From: Anastatus disparis
Taxonomy: Eukaryota; Arthropoda; Insecta; Hymenoptera; Eupelmidae
Direction: 5' to 3'
Length of the DNA stretch: 64,000 nucleotides
Assembly (NCBI GenBank): GCA_017163975.1
Contig: JAFFSR010000347.1
Location: 1,538,001-1,602,000, forward strand
Part shown: positions 1 to 10,343 of the stretch, piece by piece
Numbering within the stretch: the first letter of the stretch is position 1
How the letters are laid out: every line of letters starts with the position of its first letter
Program-made: the position numbers and the translations under genes
Notes under the pieces: generated by a model
The model's input: only the letters and a program-made list of their open reading frames with translations
Told to the model about the DNA's origin: nothing
The model's database searches: none

Positions 1-142
1 TTTAATAATAATTATAAGCTAATAATAAAAAATAGACTAATAGAATAATTGAAAATTATGATTATAAATAAATATTTTCATCTTTTTATGTTATAAATTT
101 TATACATAAGATGCAAAAAAACGCTCCCTCTCTGCATTTTTT

Positions 143-190
143 ATTTTTGGGCTTGAGACCAACATATATAAATATATGGCTGCATTAAGA
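143..190 (+). repeat. Left terminal inverted repeat of the 7-kb element
   Basis: This segment matches the reverse complement of 7104-7151 over nearly its whole length, including the core GGGCTTGAGACC and the inner stretch ATATATGGCTGCATTA. It is followed directly by the subterminal array. Confidence 0.75.
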
Positions 191-1020
191 GTGTTTTTTT
201 TGTAGCTAAAAGAAGCTTACATTTTTATTTTTACTGTCGCTAAAGAAGCGTACACTTTTTTTTCATTGTCGGTAAAAAAGCTTACAAATTAATTTATTAT
301 TGTTGCTGAAACATATAGATCTATTGTTTGTTGTCGCTAAAAAAATCTCATATAAGCATACAAATTTATTGTTTGTTGTCGCTAAAAGGAGCTTACAAAT
401 TAATTTGTTATTATTACTGAAATAATTTTATATACTTATTTTTTATTGTTGCTTATAGAAGTTTACAAATTTAAATTTCATTGTAGTTATAAAAAGCTTA
501 CATATTTATTTTTTATTGTCGTTAAAGAATCTTGTACAGTTTATTTATATTAAAAAAAAGTTTAAATTATTTTAAATATTTATTTAATATGTCGTTAAAT
601 TTCACGCTAAAGAAGCGTACACTTTTTTTTCATTGTCGGTAAAAAAGCTTACAAATTAATTTATTATTGTCACTGAAGCATACAGATCTATTGTTTATTG
701 TCGCTAAAAAAATTTCATATAAGCATACAAATTTATTGTCGCTAAAAGGAGCTTACAGATTAATTTGTTATTATTATTGAAATAATTTTATAAACTTATT
801 TTCTATTGTCGCTAATAGAAGCTTACAAATTTAAATATTATTGTAGTTATAAAAAGCTTACATATTTATTTTTCATTGTCGCTAAAAAAGCTTGTACAGT
901 TTTTTAAATAATTTTAAATATTTATTTAATATCTCGTTAAATTTCATTGTCGCTAAAAGAAGCTTACAAATTTATATTTTATTACAAACTTACATATATA
1001 TTTTTTATTGTTGTTAAAAA
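191..1020 (+). repeat. Left subterminal array, ~41-bp unit (TTGTCGCTAAAA..AAGCTTAC)
   Basis: Degenerate tandem units of about 41 bp carry the core TTGTCGCTAAAA followed by AAGCTTACAAATTTATT. A higher-order duplication is visible: the stretch starting near 239 (CTAAAGAAGCGTACAC) recurs near 604, a period of about 365 bp. The same unit appears in inverted orientation at 3775-4536 and 6905-7103, so these are mirror-image subterminal repeats of one element and plausible multiple transposase-binding sites. Confidence 0.8.
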
Positions 1021-1181
1021 AAACTTATAAATTAATTTTTTTTGTAGTAAATCAATATTATTTTATAATCAATATTATTTTAATTATCATCAATTTGTTT
1101 TTATGTAACCTTGAAAAATAATCATTTTATAATGTGAATATTGTATTAATTAATGTAAGGAAATAAAAATATTTAATTTAC

Positions 1182-2656
1182 CTTATTTAAAATTATTTCA
1201 TTTGCTAATATAAGGTCCTCTAACTCCATGTTTTCATCATTTAATACTTTAATGAATTCCAATCTTTTTACTTTTAATATGTATGAAATATCTATAAAAT
1301 TTTTTAAATATATAAATATACATCTATATATAAATATACATGAATATTCTCATGAGTGTATATGCATATAATATATTATTATAATTGTTTTTACTATTTT
1401 CTTCTATTTCTCCGATAATTTCTAGTTTTGTTCCTCTTTCTCAATTTGAATATTCATTTTCTAATTTATTTAATAAAACGTCCAATTTCTATTGTCCATC
1501 CATTATTGTTCCGATGTATCCTGATTCATTTTTTTTATGTTTTTGTATAAAAGAATTTTTTAAGTACCCTTGTATTTCTAAGAAATAAAAAATTATTTAT
1601 TCAAATTATTATATTTTTTTTCAATAATATTTAATTACTTATTAATCCAGGTCTTAATTTTATTTCTTCGAAATTTATTTTAATTGGTTTATTTTTTAAT
1701 ATGTTGTATTCCCCTAAATGAGTAATATTCGAATGATATTTTAATGTTAAGTCATATATTTGATTTCCTTTATCGTATCCTTTTGCTTTTAATACATTAA
1801 CATTCTCTAATAATATTTTCTGAAATATTAAAAAATGTTTAATATTAAGTTGTAATTAATAATATTGTATATTATAAAAATTTACTTCGTTTAATTTTAG
1901 ATTTTTTTTGAATTTTACAATATTTTCATCGTAAATATTGCATTGAATTCTGAATCCTTCAGAATTATTTAATATGAATTTAAAATCCCGAAATCAGTCT
2001 GTTTTTGTTTGTTAACAAAAACTTGTTCTTCTGAAATTTCTTCAATATATGCAACCAGAGATCTATTATATATAATCAAAAATATTTATATCATATATTA
2101 TATTTTTGATTTTTTTAATAAAGTTTTTAAGAGCAGGCCGGATTCGCTGTCCTTGTCTAATTGGCATTTTTGTTATTTACTCAAGTATTAATCGGTGTAT
2201 CTGCAAATTGAAGGTTAAGCGCAATAGATATTATTATTACAAATATTTATGCACAAGAAAAAAAAAATCTATTGCTTTGTTTTTGAGAAAAGTAAGGAAC
2301 ACGAAAATATTATAAACATAATCTTTTACTTCGGCGTTCCTTACTTTTCTCAAAAACAAATCGGTAGATTTTTTTTTTCTTGTGCATAGATATTCATAAT
2401 AATAATATCTATTGCGATCAACCTTTATTTTGAAGATACACCGATTAACACTTGAGTAAATAACAAACAACTCAATTGTTACTCGGTCGGTATCAGGTTC
2501 TACTCCGGCCTGCCGTTAATACATACGCTGATTGATCTCCTATTACAATTTTAGATTTTAAAAATTCCGTTGACGAAAACGGTATTTTTTTTCTTCTTTG
2601 GAAATATGATTTTGGTATTTATCATCGCTTTTTCTTTTTAAATTCTTTTCACTCAT
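1182..2656 (-). pseudogene. Intron-bearing OB-fold (RPA-like) gene relic inside the 7-kb element
   Basis: Read on the minus strand, an ATG at 2656 opens a lysine-rich start, followed by exon-like blocks at about 1886-2062, 1639-1819, 1395-1577 and 1182-1291. Blocks end at GTAA-type donors (1884-1885, 1637-1638, 1393-1394, 1180-1181) and begin after AG acceptors (2063-2064, 1820-1821, 1578-1579, 1292-1293). The 181-, 183- and 110-nt blocks join in phase (0, 1, 1, 0), which is unlikely by chance. The protein suggests a nucleic-acid-binding OB fold: hydrophobic strands around 'FRIQCNIYDENIVKF' and 'LLENVNVLKAKGY' are like RPA70 domains. Decay is clear: a frameshift in an A-run near 2600, another near 2000, and TAG and TGA stops in the 1395-1577 block. 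A TTAA element (2127-2519) lies between the first two blocks. The OB-fold assignment is inference from pattern, not a search. Confidence 0.55.
2127..2519. mobile_element. TTAA palindromic MITE, family A copy 1 (393 bp)
   Basis: TTAA flanks both ends and most of the 393 bp folds into one long hairpin. The left end reads TTAAGAGCAGGCCGG and then CTGTCCTTGTCTAAT; the right end (reverse complement) reads TTAACGGCAGGCCGG but then diverges for about 35 bp before the arms pair again at TGTTATTTACTC. Copies at 33915-34307 and 43583-43974 show the same asymmetry. TTAA targeting is typical of the piggyBac superfamily; no transposase is encoded here. Confidence 0.85.
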
Positions 2657-2806
2657 GTTAATTCTATAAATAAATTATTTAATAATTTAATAAATGTTAA
2701 TGATAAATAAGTTGATTATACATTTTTTATAATTTTTTTTTTTTTTAAGTATTATATAAATATAAAAGTAATTAAATATTATAAATAAGATATTATTTTT
2801 ATATAT

Positions 2807-3177
2807 TTATTGTATTAATTTTTTTAATGTTATTAATATATACTTTACATTTTCATGTATTTTTATGTGACGTAATAAATTATCTTTTCGATGAAATCCT
2901 TTTCCACAAATGTCGCAAATATTATGACAATTATATGCATGACTTTGTAAGTGTCTTATTAAATGTTTATTTCTTATATATTTATTTTTGCAAATAGAAC
3001 ATTCTAATTTTTAGGTTTGTTATGATTTTTTAAATGTCTTATATAACCTCTTTTATATTTTAATATTGTTCCACATATATGACAAATATATATTTTTGAT
3101 GAATGAAATTTCTTATTATGTTTCAATAAATGGTTATGTCTCTCAAATGATCGATTGCATTTAGTGCAAGTAAACAT
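2807..3177 (-). pseudogene. C2H2 zinc-finger array relic, four fingers
   Basis: On the minus strand an ATG at 3177 opens a reading frame with two C2H2 fingers ('FTCTKC...HLLKH', 'YICHIC...IRHLKNH') ending at a TAG at 3004-3006. A shift of frame at that point opens two more fingers ('ECSICK...LIRHLQSH', 'NICDICGKGF...LLRHIKIH') ending at TAA 2807-2809. All four have the C-x2-C and H-x3-5-H spacing of DNA-binding C2H2 fingers. The linker between fingers two and three is broken, so it is either a pseudogene or needs a small intron I could not place. The position just upstream of the OB-fold gene and between the two arrays suggests the element encoded it, perhaps as a DNA-binding factor. Confidence 0.6.
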
Positions 3178-3271
3178 ATTTATTGCTAAATTAATATCAT
3201 AATACTTATTATATTATATATAGTGTAATTTAATATTTTTCAATATTATTAAGTTTCATTATTTATAACTT

Positions 3272-3770
3272 ATGTATATACGAGTAAATCTTCCATACTT
3301 TAAAAATTCATGTTACTTCGTCATTACTCGTAAATATGAGATAGCATATCTTTCCAGCAAATGTTTACTGATTTATTGGAAATCAGAAAATAATTCTGAT
3401 TTAGTTTGGATTATAAGTACACATGTCATTTTATGGCGAATGAGGAAAAAAGGTTTTTTACTTCAATTTTAAATGTTACCAGGTCATGTAAAATGATAAG
3501 TTATCGCTATTAAAAAAAATGACTATTGTTCTTTTGATCTAAAATTCACACCAATGCTGTATCTATGTACATACTTTTGGGAAAACAAGATCTTGGACGT
3601 GTGCCTGTTAACAAAAGTATTTTTTGAATAATTATTAAAATGTTACCAAAAATTTATATAATTTATTTTTTTATTGAACATATGATGTTGTAAAAAAGAC
3701 TATTCAGCGATGACGTTTTAAACTATATCAAAAGGTAATATTAAGAAGCACAAACAGAAATTTATTTATT
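3272..3770 (+). repeat. Dispersed repeat, partner of 61214-61710
   Basis: About 490 bp aligns by eye in direct orientation with 61214-61710, at roughly 80% identity. Shared landmarks include ATATGAGATAGCA, TGTCATTTTATGGCG, AAATGTTACCAGG, TGTGCCTGTTAACAAAAGTA and GACTATTCAGCG. Here it lies between the zinc-finger relic and the right subterminal array, so the 61-kb copy may be a broken relative of the same element. No convincing coding capacity is shared by the two copies. Confidence 0.75.
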
Positions 3771-3774
3771 ATAA

Positions 3775-4536
3775 ATTTTTTTGGTGAAAACAAACAATAA
3801 ATCTGTACGCTTCAGCGACAATAATAAATGAATTTGTAATCTTTTTTAGCGACAATAAACAATAAATCTATACGCTTTTTCCAACAACAATGAGATATAA
3901 ATTTGTAAGTTTCTTTTAGCGATTATGACAAATAAATTTGTAAGCTTTTTTTAGCGACATTAAACAATAAATTTATATGCTTGTTTGAAATTTTTTTAGC
4001 GACAACAAACAATCGCTTCAGCGACAATAATAAATGAATTTGTAATCATTTTTAACGACAGTAAACAATAAATTTGTACGCTTTTTTCAACGACAATGAG
4101 ATATAAATTTTTAAGTTTCTTTTAATTATTATAAAAAATAAATTTGTAAGCTTTTTTTAGCGACAATAAACAATAAATTTATATACTTGTATAAAATTTA
4201 TTTAGCGATAACAAACAATCGCTTCAGCGACAATAATAAATTTGTAAGCTTTTTTAGCGACAATAAAGATGAATTTGTAAGCTTCTTTTAGCGACAACAA
4301 ACAATAAATTTGTGTGCTTATATTAAATTTTTTTGGTGACAATAAACAATAAATCTGTACGTTTCAGCAACAATAATAAATGAATTCGTAATCTTCTTTA
4401 GCGACAGTAAACAATAAATTTGTACGCTTTTTTCAATGACAATGAGATATAAATTTATAAGTTTCTTTTAGTGATTATAAAAAATAAATTTGTAAACTTT
4501 TTTTAGCGACAATAAACAATAAATTTATATGTTTGT
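3775..4536 (-). repeat. Right subterminal array, main part
   Basis: This holds the same ~41-bp unit as the left array in reverse orientation (AAGCTTTTTTAGCGACAATA and variants), with a higher-order period visible from the recurring AATGAATTTGTAATC. The array is interrupted at 4537 by the LTR-like insertion and resumes at 6905. Deleting the insertion and one TTGT restores a normal unit. Confidence 0.8.
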
Positions 4537-6904
4537 TGTGATGCATTTATTGCATCACAATAAACTATTTATTGAAGAGAATAAAAGGAAAATATGAGCC
4601 AAAATGCACTAACTGAACTGATTATTAATTAATATAATTAAATTAATTAATCAGTTGTATTTTGTTTGTTTCGAGGTAAACAAGAAGATTAGCAATGAGC
4701 AGACGACTTACCGCTAGAGAGAGAAAGAGAGAAAGGGGAACCTAACCTCACATCAGAACACGTGGTGAAGGAAAAAACCACAGTCACCATCAGTTTTCTT
4801 ATAGTGCACTAGGAGTTGAAGCTACGGTGATGGCTGTAACATCCTAACACTAGTGCACATAACATATTAAAAGAAAAAAAGAACACATGTGTAGAAAGAA
4901 TAACCTGTGACAGTGCTCTTGTGCCTCGCCATCTTATGTTCTTGATGACGATGTGCACGCCGCAGCACTGTCACCTGTACACTGACACACACACACACAC
5001 CCGGTGTATAGGTACATGCGCATAATACACTTGCGGTACGCGATGACGAGCGAAACCGGAAAACGACGCGGAACATTTGTAACACGTGCTCGAGAGTAAA
5101 GGGGAAGCGTCGGTAAGTGACCGACTCGCGGCAGAAATCGAGTCATGCGCATGAAAAGTAAAAGATCAGCGAAAAAGGGGAGCCAGCTATAGCTTATATA
5201 GCAGGCTCGTTTATACATGGGTAAATGTAAAAATAACAGTAGAAGGCTTGTATATACATGGGTAAATGTGGAAATGGCAGTAGATGGAGTATATACATAG
5301 GTGAATGTAAAAATATCAATCTGTGTCAGTATTTTATATGAAGATACGTGAGATCGAGAGCGAGAGTGATAGAAGATAAAAGAAATCGAGCGCTGGAGAG
5401 AGATAGTGGTATAATTATAGGCAGAATTATTAAGATTGAGTATATGGAGTCTTCTAAATAAAAATTTAAATGGAGCGCGCGAGAAATAGAGGGCGCTAAC
5501 ATGAAAGAAGCCGCCAAAAGGAAAGGTGTTGATTGGTTAAAGTTTACATCCTTTGTAATTAACAAATAACAAGTACAGAAAGGATTAATAACCAATCAAC
5601 CATTATCCTACTTATGACGTAACTGATGAAAGAAGAGATGAAGAGGAAGGAGCTCGAGAAAAGACGCGCCATCGTTACACTTCTCTATTGGATCTTGGCT
5701 GTGATACTTGGTCGTTTTTTCTTGGTTTGTTGCTGCTCGCTGAGCCATTATTTGAGTTTTACTCCACTTTATTAGGTTGATTTCAATAGAGTTTTTACGC
5801 TGCCATTTTGATATTTTTTCCACTGTACACTGAAGTAATTATTCTGGTATTTTTCGAGAGAGCTGAGGAGTTCATTTAAAACGAGAAAAGAAGATTTTGG
5901 AGAGGGTCAATTATTGGAGTCTTTGTATTTTTGGAGAGTAACGCTTTTTTCATTAAGGTGAGTCCTCCATCTTAAGAAGGGGCCGAACTATCTGTCTTTG
6001 TCTAATAGCGTTTTTCATCATTTATGTAAACACTATCCGGTATAACAAGAAAAAAATAGCAGCCCCCGCTAGATATTAGTATAAAAAGTAAATTTTGTAA
6101 TAACAACCAAATTTTATTCACTGCGTAGTTTTTGAATAATTAGAGACCTACCAAAAAAAGATAGGTTATATTCTAGATTGCTAGTAGGTCTCTAATTAGT
6201 CAAAAACTATGCAGTAAAAAATTTGGTTGCTATTACAAAATTTACTTTTTATACTAATATCTAGCGGGGGCTGCTATTTTTTTCTTGTTATACCGGATAG
6301 TGTTTACATAAATGATGAAAAACGCTATTAGACAAAGACAGATAGTTCGGCCCCTTCTTAAATATTAAATAATAGAAAACTTAGAGTCAGTGCGCGTCGC
6401 CGTTTTGCTCGTCGGTTTTAGCTGCAATTATTAAACTCAATATTAATTTCACGGGTTTAATTTGATTTTATTTAATTATAATTAATCAGAAAGTTTATTA
6501 AGTCGAGCCAAAGTTCAATTACACAACTTTTTTACACTTACACAATTTTCGAGAAATTGTCGGGTAAAAAGGATGTTAAATTTACTTCAATAAATATAGA
6601 GTGAAAATTACTTCTTTTTGTATTTTATTTAACAGTGTTATTTAAATGTTTATTAACATTGTGTTGTTATAAAATATATATAAATTATTTGTTGCTGGTT
6701 TACATCGGTGGTTTCGTCATTGTTCCCTACGAAGACCCGATCAGAATCCACCCGAGAGAGTTGATTGCTAATAAATTCAGATTTCCGATTCAGAGTAAAA
6801 CTTAAGGAAAAAAAATAATAATTAAATTGGTAGTTATTCAGAGGTGATACTGTAGAGTTAAAATAATAGTAACTGGGGGATAGGGAACAAATTCCCCCAT
6901 TACA
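4537..6904. mobile_element. Solo-LTR-like insertion with 4-bp target duplication
   Basis: The segment begins TGTGATGCATTTATTGCATC and ends CCCCCATTACA, the TG...CA ends of an LTR, and is flanked by TTGT on both sides (4533-4536, 6905-6908). Removing it restores an uninterrupted unit of the subterminal array. It has no long ORF; it contains a short CA microsatellite near 4985-5000, two to three ~42-bp direct repeats at 5214-5310, and a TATA-like TTATATAG near 5193. Excluding a nested TTAA element it is about 1.98 kb, which is long for an LTR but possible. A short non-autonomous retroelement is an alternative; no matching second LTR is in the window. Confidence 0.62.
5972..6361. mobile_element. 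TTAA palindromic MITE, family B copy 1 (390 bp)
   Basis: TTAA flanks both ends. The ends are TTAAGAAGGGGCCGAAC followed by CTGTCTTTGTCTAATAG, and the two arms pair almost perfectly over the full length, leaving a small loop around 6150-6180. Other copies are at 31267-31655, 32073-32460 and 47009-47397. It is inserted inside the LTR-like element at 4537-6904. Confidence 0.88.
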
Positions 6905-7103
6905 TTGTATAAAGTTTTTTTAGCGACAACAAACAATCGCTTCAGCGACAATAATAAATTTGTATGCTTTTTTTAGCGACAATAAAGAAGAATTTGTAAG
7001 CTTCTTTTAGCGACAATGAAGATGAATTTGTAAGCTTCTTTTAGCGACAATGAAGATGAATTTGTAAGCTTCTTTTAGCGACAACAAACAATGCTTTTTA
7101 TAA
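6905..7103 (-). repeat. Right subterminal array, distal remainder
   Basis: This continues the inverted ~41-bp unit (AGCTTCTTTTAGCGACAA, three near-identical copies at 6990-7085) after the LTR-like insertion, up to the right terminal inverted repeat. Confidence 0.78.
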
Positions 7104-7151
7104 GCTTTTAATGCAGCCATATATTTTTATGCTGGTCTCAAGCCCAAAAAT
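7104..7151 (-). repeat. Right terminal inverted repeat of the 7-kb element
   Basis: This is the reverse complement of the left end: TAATGCAGCCATATAT, then GGTCTCAAGCCCAAAAAT. Beyond 7151 the similarity stops. Confidence 0.75.
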
Positions 7152-7614
7152 CTTTTATTAAGACAAATATGTAAATATCTTATTTCTAATTTAAAAAAAA
7201 ACATGTTTTATTTAAATACAATTTTTAATAAAGTACCTATGGATATTAAGCTAAATTCATTTTGTAATTCATAGTTCACTATTGTAATTAATAAATTTTT
7301 TTAATAATAAAAATAAAGATACAATATATAGAAATAAAAATATTAGAATAGAAATAAAAATATTATATATTTATCTGAATAAAGAAAAAGCAGAGAGGAA
7401 GCTTTGTATTATAATAATTTTTTTTTTCATTTTCGAAATTCAATATTAGAATACGAAAAAACTTTATATTATTAAATAGTTACAGTTACAATCATAGTAA
7501 TAAAATATTACTAATTATAATAATATTAAATTACTTGTAATTGTTATTATAATAATAGAATATTATTAATAATAAGAATATTTTTTTATCACTAATTACT
7601 TTATCATAATGTCA
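7152..7614. other. AT-rich sequence, no feature seen
   Basis: Low-complexity A/T-rich DNA with ATTATTA-type runs; no ORF, repeat partner or structured element was recognised. Confidence 0.6.
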
Positions 7615-8060
7615 TAGTGGGGAGGAGGGCATAATGAGGAGGGGCTATAAAAAGTGAGGGAGAGGGGGGGGGCAAATTGAGGGGGCTACAAAAATTAAGG
7701 GGGTGAGGGGGCTCAGGGGAGGCCTAAGTTACGTTAATTTTGGAATAGCCATTTATAAGAGAAATTACAACGTAATTTGAGGGGGGGCTATGCTGACAGA
7801 CATTTGAGGGGGGGCTGATAGGGGGCTACAATAATTGGGGAGGGCGAGTGGGGGCCTAAGTTACGTTAATTTAGGAATAGCCATTTATAAGAGGAATTAC
7901 AACGTAATTTGAGGGGGCTACAAAAATTGAGGGGGGGCTGAGGGGGGGCCTAAGTTACGTTAATTTTGGAATAGCGATTTATAAGAGGAATTACAACGTA
8001 ATTTGAGGGGGAGCTATGCCGACAGACATTTGAGGGGGGGCTGAAGGGGGGGTCGGTTGA
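7615..8060 (+). repeat. G-run-rich tandem repeat block
   Basis: The plus strand carries dozens of GGGGG to GGGGGGGG runs separated by 5-20 bases in an otherwise very AT-rich region. A core containing CCTAAGTTACGTTAATTT, then ATAGCCATTTATAAGAG and ATTACAACGTAATTTGAGG repeats three times (near 7723, 7855 and 7949; spacings about 132 and 94 bp). The core itself contains an imperfect palindrome (AAGTTACGTTAAT with ATTACAACGTAATTT). The G-runs are dense enough for several intramolecular quadruplexes on this strand. Confidence 0.75.
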
Positions 8061-9055
8061 ATCTTGTCTAACGACTATATATATATAGATATACAAAGAA
8101 TAGTGAGCTGTTGCTAGGAACAACGCGCTTGATTCTCATATATGTAGAAGCAATGTATTTGTTATATCGGTTCCTACTCTATTTTTTGCGTATAATGACC
8201 TAAAGACAAATCATAATTGTGGCAGTTCTAACAAAGAATATAAATGCTTACATGGAAGTGTACTTTAAGGCTCGAATTAATAGACCCAACACGATTGTTA
8301 CTAAAACCTTATTCCGTCTTTGTCTCTCTAATGATTCAGTGATCTCTCGATACAAGAGGTTACGATATAAGAGAATTCGAGCTTTTTCACCTAAATATAG
8401 GCGAGAGCCTAAGTATTTGCGTTATCCCACCACTATTAAAGTGAGAGAGACAGAATATACACGCAAGTTGGATACAACTCACACAACAAAACAGTAGGCT
8501 ATCACTCTTGACTCGAGCCTGTTGGGGACTCTGTATAAGAGGATTTCCAAGAAAATTCCTCTCCTGAAGGCCCGTTGATTCTCTTGTATCCAGAGTCTAC
8601 TGTAATACAAAAAGACAGATGATGCGACCGTTACTTCAGTTATGTTTAAAAATCTTATTTTAGCGTGCAATAGGCGTAATTTACCTGTAAATACATCGAA
8701 TAGTAGTTTTATGACTCTAAAGAGATGACCAAGGTCATAAAAACATAAAATGCAGCAATGATGCAAAGAAGCTATGTAACAATTTCAGAATTATTTTATT
8801 TTTTTAATTGTTTTGTAACAGCATCCAAGTATTCCTAAAGTTATCATGCATATTTTCAATGTATTTTTTCACGCAGAATCCAATGAAGCTATTTTTTTTT
8901 CTCTAAAAATGATTTGTGCGTTGCTAGAGACCAATAACCGACAAAAAACCTATTAAAAAAATGGTTTTTTGAGTTTTTCGCCATGGCGCCATGCCAGAAT
9001 CGAATTTTTGCCCATTATAAACTTTATTTGTTTTTTAAAAATACAAATTTTAAGC
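8061..9055. other. Unassigned sequence with a small inverted repeat
   Basis: No coding homology was recognised; short open frames on both strands look accidental. A short stem pairs GACTCTGTATAAGAGGA (about 8528-8545) with its near-complement TTCTCTTGTATCCAGAGTC (about 8579-8597). Confidence 0.4.
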
Positions 9056-9059
9056 CCAG

Positions 9060-9345
9060 AAAATTACTTGTAGCCCCTCCCTGAGCAAAGTTACGGAGAT
9101 TTTATGATTTAAATGTTATTTTTAGGTTAGAAAAACTGCTTTCTAGGACTCGCAAAAAATCAGTAAAAGAGAGTGCTAAGACCTAGTCATACGATTTTCG
9201 TGGGATTTATATCATTCATCCTTCCAGATAAAAAAAAAATTATAAAAAAAGTGATTTTTAGGTTATGTTGAGGTTAGGCTATGGGTTAGGAAACTATAAA
9301 TACAGCAAAACCTGATCTTAATTACTATAAAAACAAGAAAAAATA
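9060..9345 (+). repeat. Dispersed repeat, inverted partner of 29195-29460
   Basis: Landmarks shared in reverse complement with 29195-29460 include AGCCCCTCCCTGAGCAAAGTTA, AAAAACTG then TCTAGGACTC, AGTAAAAGAGAGTGCTAAGACCTA, and GGTTATGTTGAGGTTAGG. Similarity by eye is about 70-75%, indicating an old interspersed family. Confidence 0.65.
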
Positions 9346-10087
9346 TTAGTTTTGAAATCTGTGAGGGGGTTCATTTTACCTATCTTAACGGGGGGTTCTC
9401 TTTCTGAAATAAAGTTTCTCTTTTTTTTTGTTACTTAGTTAATTACAGCTTATATATTTTTATAAATTAGTGTAACCTCGTGATCCACAAGGTTGTCACA
9501 ACTGACGCCACCAACGTGGGGCCGACAAAAATTTTAGCTAAAATTTTTGTTCAGAATTACGGGATCAAAAATGAAAAAGAAAAAAAATTGTGCTCAAAAT
9601 TAAATAGAAAAAACTGCTTAAAAATGAAAAAGAAAGAAACTGTGCGTAAAATAAGAGAAAAACTGTGCTTAAAATAAAAGGAAAAGAAACTGTACTGTGA
9701 AAAAAAAACTGTGCTTTAAGTGAAAGATAATTGGCTATGCCATTGAAAAGAACATTTTTCTATTCATTCGTTTCCGCTTCGCCACGTGGTCGCCATTACA
9801 AACAACGCACACACGACGAGGCTGAAAGAAGGCGTTCTGGCGGCCATTTTTGTTCTTGGCGTCGCTTGGTATGAGGTTACCGCGAAATTTTATTTTGCAG
9901 CAACATTCTTTTTAAGAGCGTACAGTAAGCAAAGAAATAAAATATTTTTTTCTTTCATTCTTTTTTGTGCGAAACGTTTTGCCTGCACATTTTTTTTGTA
10001 TATACATAGAGCATTGTTTTTTCAATTTTCTTGAGCGCGAACCTTAAGCTAAATAATTTATTTGATAATAACACTGCATTTAAATAC
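9346..10087. other. Unassigned sequence upstream of the Copia element
   Basis: This contains CCTATCTTAACGGGGGG (about 9380), whose complement resembles the start of a segment at 45253, and degenerate A-rich direct repeats around GAAACTGTGC (9600-9720). No gene was recognised. Confidence 0.4.
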
Positions 10088-10343
10088 TGTAAGGTTTGCT
10101 TTGCCTTATTACTCTCCCCACACTTTTGTCCCTTTTCTGGTACTATGAGTTATAGGCATCATAAGCCCTATGGTCATTCTCTTTGTAGCCTCTATTGAGT
10201 AAACTACATAGAGTACTTAAGAATTCAAAGAGTACTTTGAGTGTTAATAATTGCTTGACAATATATTGATTATTAAGAGTAACAGTAACAGTGTTTGTGT
10301 ATAGTTATTTCATAACCCACCTTCCACCCACATTCATCCATCA
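10088..10343 (+). repeat. Copia 5' LTR
   Basis: It starts TGTAAGGTTTGCTTTGCC and matches the 3' LTR at 17196 up to CCACCTTCCACCC (about 10329). The end at 10343 is inferred because the primer site begins at 10344; the last ~14 bp have no counterpart in the 3' LTR. Confidence 0.82.

Larger units (their letters stand above)
143..7151. mobile_element. Approx. 7-kb TIR element with subterminal arrays and two internal gene relics
   Basis: The ends form an inverted repeat of about 48 bp (143-190 against 7104-7151) sharing TTTTTGGGCTTGAGACCA and then GGCTGCATTA. Just inside each end is a long array of a roughly 41-bp unit, in opposite orientation at the two ends. Between the arrays lie a zinc-finger relic and an OB-fold-like spliced gene relic, both on the minus strand, plus a 500-bp segment that recurs at 61.2 kb. 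No transposase signature was recognised and no clear target duplication was seen (left flank CATTTTTT, right flank CTTTTATT). A 2.4-kb LTR-like insertion and two TTAA elements account for about 2.8 kb, so the original element was near 4.3 kb. The architecture resembles foldback (Galileo-like) or other large DNA transposons; the superfamily is unknown. Confidence 0.72.

Noticed and set aside
2106..2470. Similar open frames on opposite strands
   Set aside because: They are the two arms of the family-A palindrome read in each direction.
4867..5823. Several minus-strand open frames of 70-95 codons in the LTR-like insertion
   Set aside because: They overlap each other, include the CA microsatellite and lack any retroelement motif.
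8219..8766. Overlapping open frames of about 90 codons on both strands
   Set aside because: No recognisable domain, arginine- or leucine-skewed composition, and overlap on opposite strands suggest chance.
9480..10034. Two short plus-strand frames before the Copia LTR
   Set aside because: They read through A-rich degenerate repeats and T-runs with no motif or conserved partner.
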